Assembly (NCBI GenBank): GCA_004557285.1
Contig: SFEK01000138.1
Coordinates: 1-5,164, forward strand
Source of the DNA: Bacteroidales bacterium
Lineage (GTDB): Bacteria; Bacteroidota; Bacteroidia; Bacteroidales; Bacteroidaceae
Reading direction: 5' to 3'
DNA: 5,164 bases
A model generated the notes under the pieces. The model saw only the letters and a program-made list of their open reading frames with translations. It did not search any database and was not told the origin of the DNA. Position 1 is the stretch's first letter. Every line of letters starts with the position of its first letter. This document shows, in pieces, positions 1-5,164 of this stretch. A program made the position numbers and the translations under genes.

Positions 1-1192
1 CTTGGTTAGCACGATTGTCCTCCCACTCTATTTCCACAGCCGTCGTATCTGCGATGCTTACGCAGTAGTTGCTCTTGTGGTCGGCATCGTTGTAGATGAT
101 ATTGTCCGCTATTCGAGTGTTAACGGGGGGCAGGGTGCAATCGGTGGCAGAATGGTAGTTGACACTAAACGCCTCCTTGCAATTCACCATGATATTTCCT
201 TCTATGGTAGCATTCTTCACCTGAAAATACTCGTTTAAGGCAGAGTTTGCTTTTCCTCGCACAAGGCAAATAGCCGCGCGATAATTGTTGCCTGCAAGGT
301 CCTGCATATAGTTGCCCCGCACCACATGGTCCTCACCAATAACACGCACGCCGCCGCTGCCTGACTTCTGTGTCCCGTAGAAGCAGTTCTCCTCTACGGT
401 GCATCCGTTGCCGTGGCGCAAAGTAAGCATGCCTGCGCAGGCGAAGAAAGTGTTGTGCCGATAGGTGTTGCCACAACTCTTGTTGCTGACCGCCTCTATC
501 TCGCCATCACATTGCTTGAACCAATTGTCTTCTACAATACACGCCGCATGCTGCATGCTCGTGCTGCTATCGCCAATGCGGATGATTTCCTGCCCATTCA
601 GTTCTTTCCCGTTTTCATCCATATTAGCAGTTCGATAGCCGAAGATATTGTTGTCAATTCTATGGGCAGGCACTATGTCTGTTTCTAACCAAACCACCAG
701 CAGCGTGCCCATGTTGGTCTTATTCTCAAACAGGCAATGGTCCACTCGGTGTCCCTGTCCGTATAGCGACACCCACTTGGTGTCCACGGTAGGATCAGCG
801 GGGGAGTAGCCGCGTATGACGCTCTCTGTCAGTCGGCAGTTACGAGTGCCTTTTGCGAAGGTTATGGCATGGCTCTTGCCCGTATAGGTGCCCTCAAAGA
901 CCAGCCCGTTAACCTCTACCCACGCGCCGTTCACTGTGAGTTGGCTACTGCCCATCAGGTGTACCCCGCCCGCGGTGGCGGCACGGAGCACAACCGGCTC
1001 CAATGCCGTTCCCGTGGCAGTGATACTGATTTTTTGGTCCGTCCATACGCCGTCCTGCATCACAAGCGTATCGCCCGCCTGCCAACTGCCATTGTTGATA
1101 GCAGACGCTGAAGAGACGCTTACTTGGCGAGCATTCACGCCCATGCTACACAGCAGGAAGACAAGAAGAAAAACCTTATTAATTTGACGCAT
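1..1192 (-). CDS. Polysaccharide lyase family 6 (alginate lyase / chondroitinase-B type), secreted, 3' end missing
   Basis: This gene starts with ATG at 1192 and stays open for 397 codons to the left edge, so its C-terminus and stop are outside the window. Residues 1-21 form a Sec signal peptide (MRQINK, a hydrophobic core, then a likely cut after VNA). The rest reads as a right-handed parallel beta-helix, with rungs marked by Asn plus hydrophobic pairs at N182, N223, N247, N269, N294, N333 and N364. The active-site block GEIEAVSNKS (230-239) gives E231, E233 and K238, followed by R259 in LTLRHGNG and R283 in GGVRVIGEDH. The E-x-E-x4-K-x20-R spacing matches what I recall for PL6 enzymes (E213/E215/K220/R241 in AlyGC; K250/R271 in chondroitinase B), where the acidic residues bind Ca2+ and Lys/Arg carry out beta-elimination. 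The expected activity is cleavage of uronic-acid glycans (alginate or dermatan/chondroitin sulfate) outside the cytoplasm; the substrate cannot be decided here. The gene lies 17 bases after the preceding stop, behind an A-rich leader without a Shine-Dalgarno sequence. Confidence 0.9.
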   Translation of the reverse strand, partial: MRQINKVFLLVFLLCSMGVNARQVSVSSASAINNGSWQAGDTLVMQDGVWTDQKISITATGTALEPVVLRAATAGGVHLMGSSQLTVNGAWVEVNGLVFEGTYTGKSHAITFAKGTRNCRLTESVIRGYSPADPTVDTKWVSLYGQGHRVDHCLFENKTNMGTLLVVWLETDIVPAHRIDNNIFGYRTANMDENGKELNGQEIIRIGDSSTSMQHAACIVEDNWFKQCDGEIEAVSNKSCGNTYRHNTFFACAGMLTLRHGNGCTVEENCFYGTQKSGSGGVRVIGEDHVVRGNYMQDLAGNNYRAAICLVRGKANSALNEYFQVKNATIEGNIMVNCKEAFSVNYHSATDCTLPPVNTRIADNIIYNDADHKSNYCVSIADTTAVEIEWEDNRANQ

Positions 1193-1209
1193 GCTAATTT
1201 CTTATTATC

Positions 1210-2580
1210 CTACAATGCTGTTCCCATTACATTGTAGAGCACGCCATAGCGGTCAATCACGAGTTGACCGTTCATGATACGTTTCACGGCTTTCGCGGGG
1301 GTTGTTGTGCTTTCTATTGCGGTGGGCGTTTCTCCATACGCTGTGGTAGCAATCTTCCATATATAGAGCGTACCGCTGGCGGCGTTGATAATACGAATCT
1401 TGGTAGGTTGAGTGCGGTTGAGTTGATATTTCTTCACCATCACGGCTTTGGTGCCGGTGAGGTTCTCTTCGCAATCTTTCCATGTCATCGACTCGTTGTC
1501 AAAGTATTGGATGCTCACTTTCTTGTTATCGCTACCGGTGGTCAGCACTACCTCTACACTTCCGACATTGGTCAGCAAGGGAGTGGTTACCATACCGCCT
1601 TGCGATTGCTTATCCACTACGATACGATTGGTGTAGTTGATTTTTGTTGTAGCATCTGTGATACTTCCTTCCCCAATAAAGGCTTTGGTTAAAATAAAGC
1701 CGTTGATGGTATCAGAAGGGAAGTTGCCGCTGGTGATGTCGTAGGCGTTACTATCATTCTTTTCTACAATATCTCCCCAAGTACCATCGGTGAAGTCGGT
1801 CTGTATGGTTGCCACCGTGGGTTCAGGCTCCGTGGCTACTGCCTCTACCGCTTCCTCCCACGTGGTGGAAACACGCACCCCACTAACAAGGAAATTGGCT
1901 TTGCTTTTACCGGTCGCATAGAAGCAGAGATAACTGAACGAGTTCTTTGCCGTTTCTTTTGTGCTATCCACAGCCGCAGGCGTCTCAGGCTCTGCGGCTC
2001 CCAGTTTTGGGTCCACATACAGCGAAGCCGCTGCGTTGGCGAAGTCGTATTTCACCACCACCAGATGCACATCGCTGACAGCATATGTGCTCTTGCTCCA
2101 TTGTACATCACCGCCTGAGCCACTGGCGCGGGTGATGCCCATGCGGAAGGGATCGCCTTTGTCTTCGCTATTTTTACCTACCCACACACGCAACGCTGCA
2201 CTGGTGGTAGAACCGGACAAGCCAAACACGGCAGAGTTGGCTTGTGTTTGTTTGTCATCGGCTTGGTAGAGATAAGTCAAGTAAATCACACCGCTTGATT
2301 GTTTGGCGATTCCTTTGGTAGCTATATAAGTTTTACCTTCAGAATAGTTTTGTTGCACAGCCTTTCCCTTACCCGAAAGCGCGTACTCACCACCTGCGTT
2401 CTGATAGGTCAGCGCATCGGTCAGCGTTCGTCCTGTACCGGTAGTGAGTGTTCCGCTTTGCGTCCAACCGCTGCCTTCAGCAGGAAAACTGTCGTAACTG
2501 AATGTTTCGTTCACGATTATGGTAGCATTTGCCACTATGGTTGCTGCGCAGAGCGCGAGCGTTAGAAATTGTTTTTTCAT
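1210..2580 (-). CDS. Secreted two-module beta-sandwich protein with short C-terminal tail, possibly glycan-binding
   Basis: This is a complete 456-residue protein from ATG at 2580 to TAG. I chose this start because MKKQFLTLALCAATIVANA is a textbook signal peptide with a likely cut after residue 19. An in-frame TTG at 2655 would only add 25 acidic Ser/Asp-rich residues in front of it. Residues 21-246 form a concanavalin/LamG-like module that starts VNETFSYD, has SGKGKAV near 69, LYVDP at 187-191, and ends GVRVSTTWEEAVEA. The same landmarks occur twice in the upstream gene. After a short EPEP linker (251-254), residues 257-417 form a second beta-rich region (DGTWGD, NGFILTKAF, KVSIQYFDNESMTW, LYIWKIATTAYGE) that resembles the accessory beta-sandwiches attached to secreted Bacteroidota carbohydrate enzymes. 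The last 26 residues (431-456) are a short tail containing NGQLVIDRYGVLYNVMG. I see no catalytic motif. A glycan-binding or surface role is inferred from the fold and the adjacent lyase, and no named family is certain. Confidence 0.85.
   Translation of the reverse strand: MKKQFLTLALCAATIVANATIIVNETFSYDSFPAEGSGWTQSGTLTTGTGRTLTDALTYQNAGGEYALSGKGKAVQQNYSEGKTYIATKGIAKQSSGVIYLTYLYQADDKQTQANSAVFGLSGSTTSAALRVWVGKNSEDKGDPFRMGITRASGSGGDVQWSKSTYAVSDVHLVVVKYDFANAAASLYVDPKLGAAEPETPAAVDSTKETAKNSFSYLCFYATGKSKANFLVSGVRVSTTWEEAVEAVATEPEPTVATIQTDFTDGTWGDIVEKNDSNAYDITSGNFPSDTINGFILTKAFIGEGSITDATTKINYTNRIVVDKQSQGGMVTTPLLTNVGSVEVVLTTGSDNKKVSIQYFDNESMTWKDCEENLTGTKAVMVKKYQLNRTQPTKIRIINAASGTLYIWKIATTAYGETPTAIESTTTPAKAVKRIMNGQLVIDRYGVLYNVMGTAL
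1213..1290 (-). other. Short C-terminal tail motif, gene with stop at 1210
   Basis: The last 26 residues (431-456) contain KRIMNGQLVIDRYGVLYNVM and end GTAL. They align without gaps to the tail of the upstream protein from GQL to MG. The terminal L-x-x-G-x-Y-x-V and basic strands of a full T9SS tail are absent. Confidence 0.55.
1330..1812 (-). other. Uncharacterised beta-rich C-terminal module of the 456-residue protein
   Basis: Residues 257-417. It is rich in alternating hydrophobic strands and aromatic residues (TWGD, FILTKAFIG, VEVVLTTGS, VSIQYFD, TWKDCEE, IRIINAASGTLYIWKI). It shares no landmarks with the LamG-like modules. A beta-sandwich carbohydrate-binding domain is plausible but not shown. 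Confidence 0.5.
1843..2520 (-). repeat. LamG-like module, third copy, N-terminal half of the 456-residue protein
   Basis: Residues 21-246 of the protein. It shares with the two modules upstream the opening E-x-F-x-Y, the G-x-GW turn, LSGKGKAV, HLVVVKYDF before LYVDPKLG, and the ending SGVRVSTTWEEAVEA. It is the most diverged of the three copies. Confidence 0.65.
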
Positions 2581-2684
2581 AATATCTTTTGGTTTTGAGG
2601 ATTTATCGAAGTTTTCGGAGTCAGCTGAGTGTTCTGAATCATCAGAGGACTCCAAATCAAATTGAAATATTGAGAAATAGTCTT
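2581..2684 (-). other. 104-base intergenic leader with nested inverted repeats
   Basis: This is the largest gap between genes in the window. On the plus strand it holds GGAGTC at 2617-2622 paired with GACTCC at 2648-2653. Inside lie TCTGA (2633-2637) and TCAGA (2642-2646) around a 4-base loop, plus an 8-base palindrome TCAGCTGA at 2621-2628. No U-run follows the outer arm in the transcript, so it does not look like an intrinsic terminator. It may be a processing or attenuation structure, or chance. I see no good Bacteroidota promoter (TTTG / TAnnTTTG); the nearest match, TCAATTTG on the minus strand, has one mismatch and no clear -33 partner. Confidence 0.3.
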
Positions 2685-4652
2685 CTATTCTACCTTTTGT
2701 CCCATGGGGGTATAGGTGCCGTGCGGAGTAATGATGAGCAGTTGTCCTTGGCAGATAATCAGTTTTGCCTGCAAAGAATTAACCGTAGTGTTTAGTCCTT
2801 CGCCGGTGTTCGGGTCATCGGGGTCAGGATCTCCCGATTCGGGCTCATCGGGAGCCGTGTATGCCAGCGCATCCTTCCATGTCTTCGCCACGCGGATACC
2901 ACCAACAAACGCCATGGTCCTCATCTGTCGGAAAGCGATTGCCTGCAAATCGGCGCCACCATTAGCCGCGTTGTCCGTTGCCACTTGCAGCAGGTTGCCG
3001 TTTTCTGACTCCGTCTTGCTCAGGTCGGGATTCACATAAAGGGCAAACTCATCCGCATCTGAACTGCTGGAGGTGCTTCTATTGATATAACGAACAACCA
3101 GCAGCGCCGTAGAGTCTTTCGGTTGCGGCGCACTCCATACCACTTCGCCCTCTTTCTTCACGATACCATACCAAATCGTATCATGTTGAATCATAGCAGA
3201 AACAATACCCCGCAGTGTGGTATTCGCGCCGTCGCTTGCACCTTGCTTGATATAGCCAAAGAAGGACTTGCCGGAGGTAGAGGGATTGTAACGCATATTC
3301 ACCATCATGGCTGTATAAACAGTGTCGCCCACGCCTAACTTGCTTGATGTGAAGGGCAACACCGTGGTACGGTTGCTGTCGCCACTAATCCCCTGTGCAA
3401 TAGAATCCAGCGCGAGGACTTGACCTTGTGCGGAGCCTCCGTAAGTAGCATAGCAGAGCGTAGTGTCGCCAACGAGCGGGCTTGTACCACCTTGGTTGGC
3501 GGTTTGGGTGGAGAGCACCCATCCGCCTTGTCCTTCCAACGCGGTGCCTGCCTCGTAGCGGAAATACTCAGAGATATAGACATTGGGGTTCTTGGTAGTG
3601 AAGGAAAGAGAGATAGCGGGATTCTCCTTACCGTCTGCCACAAACGCCCCGGCGGGGATAGCGAGCGTATAGTCGGTCTCTTCTGCTAAATCTACATTGA
3701 AACATACGGTGGCACCATCTATCGTACTCTGCACCTCCTCATCGTTTAAGGTAGCTTTTCCGCTGCCGGCTGACACGGGTTTGTTGAACGTAACTTGCAC
3801 AGTCTTCAGCGATGCCTCAACAAATGCATTCTGCGCAGGGTTAGTACTCTCCACATTCAGCCCGTCAGCCGCCATTCCTAAGGCTTCTTCCCATGTAGTG
3901 GCAATGCGCAAGCCGCCAATCTCTGCACCGGTGCCTCGTTGGCGAAGACCTATGCCGCGGACAATGATGTCGGTCTTGGACGTAACATCGGTCTCACTGA
4001 CAAGACAAGCATTCGCCGCCTCAGAGGAAGTGGGGTTGGGATTGATAAAGAGTTTCACACTGTCGTTGCTTCCACCCGGGTGGTACTCATATTTGAACAC
4101 AAGAAGCACGGGGGTATTCGGTTCCAAGTCTTCCGACCATTCGCTCGTAGGAGAGGAAGAGTTCTTGCTGATACCCATCTGCAGTTTTGTGCCGTTTTTC
4201 TTGAGGAATACGCGTCCGCGAACCGAAGAACTGGTTACAGAACCTTCCCAGACCAAGAAATCGCGTCCGCTGGTGTTGGCAGCCGAAAGAGGACTGACGA
4301 TCATCGCTGCATACATATCGGTGGTGTCGCGTGCACCCAGCGTATCGGTATAATAGACAGAGATTCGCTGAGAATCGCTATTTGCCCCTACCGCAGCATC
4401 CAGCACCGCCACTTTTCCTTTGCCCGAAGCCACATAACCCGGGTAAGTCAACTGCTTGTCTGCCACTTGTGGCGACGTGCCTTTCGCATCATCTGACTTC
4501 ATACTCACCATCCATTTACCCGGCTCTACGCCATCGGTGGTTTGCTCAAGGTCGCCTACAGGATAATTGAAGTTCTCCTCTAAAATGAGGTCTGCATGAA
4601 CAAAACTTAGGCATACCAATAGCCCGAAGAATAATGAAAAAATCTTTCGCAT
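2685..4652 (-). CDS. Secreted multidomain protein: LamG-like module, Big_5/SbsA-type Ig domain, second LamG-like module, short tail
   Basis: This is a complete 655-residue protein from ATG at 4652 to TAG. MRKIFSLFFGLLVCLSFVHA is a clear signal peptide with a likely cut after residue 20. Residues 21-258 and 357-597 are two copies of one concanavalin/LamG-like module. Each starts with ENFNYPVG or EYFRYEAG, has a central Y-x-A-x-M strand, carries LFINPN or LYVNPD, and ends in GGLRIATTWEEAL or GGIRVAKTWKDAL. Between them, residues 263-355 fit a Big_5/SbsA Ig-like domain (STNPAQNAF, VTFNKPVSAGSGKA, DYTLAIPAGAFVADGKENP, ISLSFTT). An acidic Pro/Asp/Glu linker (600-619) leads to a C-terminal tail with GQLLIITPHGTYTPMGQKVE. 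I see no enzyme motif, so a binding or scaffolding role outside the cell is the best inference. The gene follows the upstream stop by 28 A/T-rich bases and has no Shine-Dalgarno sequence, as is usual for Bacteroidota. LamG-like is a fold-level call made from sequence pattern only. Confidence 0.87.
   Translation of the reverse strand: MRKIFSLFFGLLVCLSFVHADLILEENFNYPVGDLEQTTDGVEPGKWMVSMKSDDAKGTSPQVADKQLTYPGYVASGKGKVAVLDAAVGANSDSQRISVYYTDTLGARDTTDMYAAMIVSPLSAANTSGRDFLVWEGSVTSSSVRGRVFLKKNGTKLQMGISKNSSSPTSEWSEDLEPNTPVLLVFKYEYHPGGSNDSVKLFINPNPTSSEAANACLVSETDVTSKTDIIVRGIGLRQRGTGAEIGGLRIATTWEEALGMAADGLNVESTNPAQNAFVEASLKTVQVTFNKPVSAGSGKATLNDEEVQSTIDGATVCFNVDLAEETDYTLAIPAGAFVADGKENPAISLSFTTKNPNVYISEYFRYEAGTALEGQGGWVLSTQTANQGGTSPLVGDTTLCYATYGGSAQGQVLALDSIAQGISGDSNRTTVLPFTSSKLGVGDTVYTAMMVNMRYNPSTSGKSFFGYIKQGASDGANTTLRGIVSAMIQHDTIWYGIVKKEGEVVWSAPQPKDSTALLVVRYINRSTSSSSDADEFALYVNPDLSKTESENGNLLQVATDNAANGGADLQAIAFRQMRTMAFVGGIRVAKTWKDALAYTAPDEPESGDPDPDDPNTGEGLNTTVNSLQAKLIICQGQLLIITPHGTYTPMGQKVE
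2688..2777 (-). other. Short C-terminal tail motif, gene with stop at 2685
   Basis: The last 30 residues (626-655) contain KLIICQGQLLI and end HGTYTPMGQKVE, after the acidic Pro/Asp linker. The arrangement GQL-(V/L)-I, then Y-x-x-MG eight residues further on, also ends the downstream protein. It resembles the first half of a T9SS sorting domain. Confidence 0.55.
2862..3584 (-). repeat. LamG-like module, copy 2 of 2 in the 655-residue protein
   Basis: Residues 357-597. It begins ISEYFRYEAG, contains VGDTVYTAMMVNMRY, EFALYVNPDLSK and IAFRQMRTMAFVGGIRV, and ends AKTWKDALAY. The IAFRQMRT segment parallels IGLRQRGTGAEIGGLRI in copy 1. A third, more distant copy forms the N-terminal half of the next gene (1843-2520). 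Confidence 0.75.
3588..3866 (-). other. Big_5/SbsA-type Ig-like domain (protein domain)
   Basis: Residues 263-355, between the two LamG-like modules. The pattern is typical of this Ig-like family: STNPAQNAF at the start, then VQVTFNKPVSAGSGKATL, a TDYTLAIPAGAFVADGKENP segment, and a closing LSFTT. Such domains act as spacers or binding modules in surface proteins. Confidence 0.75.
3879..4592 (-). repeat. LamG-like module, copy 1 of 2 in the 655-residue protein
   Basis: Residues 21-258 of the protein. Shared landmarks with copy 2 are E-x-F-x-Y at the start, a G-x-W/K-W turn, SGKGKVAVLD against SAQGQVLALD, a strand Y-x-A-M, L-L-V-x-(F/R)-Y, L-(F/Y)-(I/V)-N-P, and the closing GG-(L/I)-R-(I/V)-A-x-TW-x-x-AL. 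The likeness is at protein level and clearly diverged, which indicates an old duplication and not a recent DNA repeat. Confidence 0.75.
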
Positions 4653-4680
4653 AGTAATTAGATTTTTAGTTAGTATAATT

Positions 4681-5164
4681 TTATTCTTTATTCCTTGCTT
4701 TCAGATAGATGCTACGCCCTGTGGAGAGCCTGCACTCGACCATGTATATCCCTACGCCTAATCCACGCATATCGTAGTAGGCATTGCTCGTGGTTGCAAC
4801 ACACTTCCCTTCCATCGAGAGGATACGCATTTGGGAGACACTACCCGCTATCGGCTCCACACACAGCACACCATGGGTGATATGCACATAAGCATCTTCG
4901 GAGACTTGGTAGAACGAGGTGCCGGCACCGGCTATGGGATAGCGGTCGAACGTAACCGCTGCAAAGCCCTGCTCATTGCGCAACCACGGGTCAACATAGA
5001 GTGTATCCATGCCGCGAGTGGAACTATATACATAGTTGTCGGGACCGTAAGTGAGCGCGGTGGCGGTACTCGGGCTCGCTAAGCGGAGGATCACCTCGCA
5101 AGTATTCGAGGGATTCACCAAGCCTTCCGACACGGGTATCTGCTGCCCGTTCTCATCATAGAAA
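4681..5164 (-). CDS. C-terminal end of a secreted T9SS cargo protein, 5' end missing
   Basis: The frame ending in TAA at 4681-4683 is open to the right edge, so the window holds only the last 160 residues and the true start lies beyond 5164. The GTG at 5133 is internal, because coding sequence continues upstream of it as FYDENGQQIP. Residues 11-80 contain LRLASPSTATALTYGPDNYV and GFAAVTFDRYPIAG. The TYG-x-x-N and F-D-R pattern faintly resembles the C-terminal part of SGNH carbohydrate esterases of the sialate O-acetylesterase type, but this is weak and the catalytic part is not visible. Residues 91-160 are a good match to the T9SS type-A sorting domain (Por secretion tail): a hydrophobic strand VLCVEP, MRILSMEGKCVA, then MRGLGVGIYMVECRLSTGRS and a basic end KARNKE. 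The protein is therefore probably exported by Sec and then passed through T9SS to the surface or medium. It is the most promoter-proximal gene seen here. Confidence 0.82.
   Translation of the reverse strand, partial: FYDENGQQIPVSEGLVNPSNTCEVILRLASPSTATALTYGPDNYVYSSTRGMDTLYVDPWLRNEQGFAAVTFDRYPIAGAGTSFYQVSEDAYVHITHGVLCVEPIAGSVSQMRILSMEGKCVATTSNAYYDMRGLGVGIYMVECRLSTGRSIYLKARNKE
4684..4893 (-). other. T9SS type-A C-terminal sorting domain (protein domain)
   Basis: This stretch encodes the last 70 residues of the rightmost gene. It has the known order for this domain: a first strand with a small hydrophobic core (HGVLCVEP), a middle strand of V/I-x-x-M-x-G-K type (MRILSMEGK), then L-x-x-G-x-Y-x-V (LGVGIYMVE), and a last strand with a basic end. 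In Bacteroidota such domains target proteins for outer-membrane translocation and are normally cleaved off. The match was made by eye, not by profile search. Confidence 0.8.

Noticed and set aside
2..1187. Plus-strand open frames at 2-238, 413-688, 869-1111 and 888-1187
   Set aside because: All are antisense to the PL6 lyase frame, which is uninterrupted for 397 codons and carries catalytic motifs.
1264..1692. Plus-strand open frame of 142 codons
   Set aside because: It is antisense to the 456-residue gene, with an implausible Cys/His/Gly-rich composition and no leader.
2617..2653. Intrinsic terminator between the two module genes
   Set aside because: The stems are short and AT-poor bases are few, the outer loop is 25 bases, and no T-run follows in the transcript direction.
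2581..2655. N-terminal extension of the 456-residue protein from TTG at 2655
   Set aside because: It would put 25 Ser/Asp/Glu-rich residues before a perfect signal peptide; the ATG at 2580 explains the protein fully.
3335..3643. Minus-strand open frame of 102 codons in another frame
   Set aside because: It lies within the second LamG-like and Big_5 region of the 655-residue gene and has no protein-like pattern.
3697..4353. Plus-strand open frame of 218 codons, and the overlapping one at 3939-4496
   Set aside because: Both lie wholly inside the 655-residue gene on the other strand. Their translations have no domain pattern, and the minus-strand frame has a signal peptide and recognisable modules.
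5131..5133. GTG as the start of the rightmost gene
   Set aside because: The frame stays open to the window edge with sensible protein sequence before it, and the product would lack a signal peptide despite having a T9SS tail.
1..5164. CRISPR array, tRNA/rRNA, insertion sequence or phage parts
   Set aside because: No short direct repeats with regular spacers, no tRNA-like cloverleaf, and no transposase or integrase motif were seen; almost all bases are in the four genes.

Overview
The window looks like a four-gene operon from a member of the Bacteroidota, most likely Bacteroidales. All four genes are on the minus strand, so transcription runs from the right edge to the left edge. The assignment rests on several signs: every complete gene has a Sec signal peptide, the rightmost gene ends in a type IX secretion system (T9SS) C-terminal sorting domain, start codons sit behind A/T-rich leaders with no Shine-Dalgarno sequence, and the lyase and the Bacteroidota-style beta-sandwich proteins are linked. 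The genus cannot be named from this sequence.

In transcription order: (1) 5164-4681, the last 160 residues of a secreted protein whose catalytic part lies outside the window and which ends in a canonical T9SS type-A tail. (2) 4652-2685, a 655-residue secreted protein with two homologous concanavalin-like (LamG-like) modules around an Ig-like Big_5/SbsA-type domain. (3) 2580-1210, a 456-residue secreted protein with one copy of the same module followed by a second, unrelated beta-sandwich-like region. (4) 1192-1, the first 397 residues of a polysaccharide lyase family 6 (PL6) parallel beta-helix enzyme (alginate lyase or chondroitinase-B type), with its catalytic Lys/Arg and calcium-binding acidic residues intact. 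This gene runs off the left edge, and its C-terminus is not visible. The gaps between genes are 28, 104 and 17 bases and contain no convincing terminator, so co-transcription is likely.

Together the genes suggest a secreted polysaccharide-degradation module: a PL6 lyase for uronic-acid-containing glycan, two non-catalytic multidomain proteins that may bind glycan or sit at the cell surface, and an upstream T9SS cargo. No SusC/SusD pair, regulator, sulfatase or glycoside hydrolase is visible in this window. The most interesting points are the repeated module family in adjacent genes, a short C-terminal tail shared by genes 2 and 3 that resembles a shortened T9SS tail, and a regular 12-residue cysteine spacing through the lyase active-site region. 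I found no RNA gene, CRISPR array, insertion sequence, origin or attachment site.
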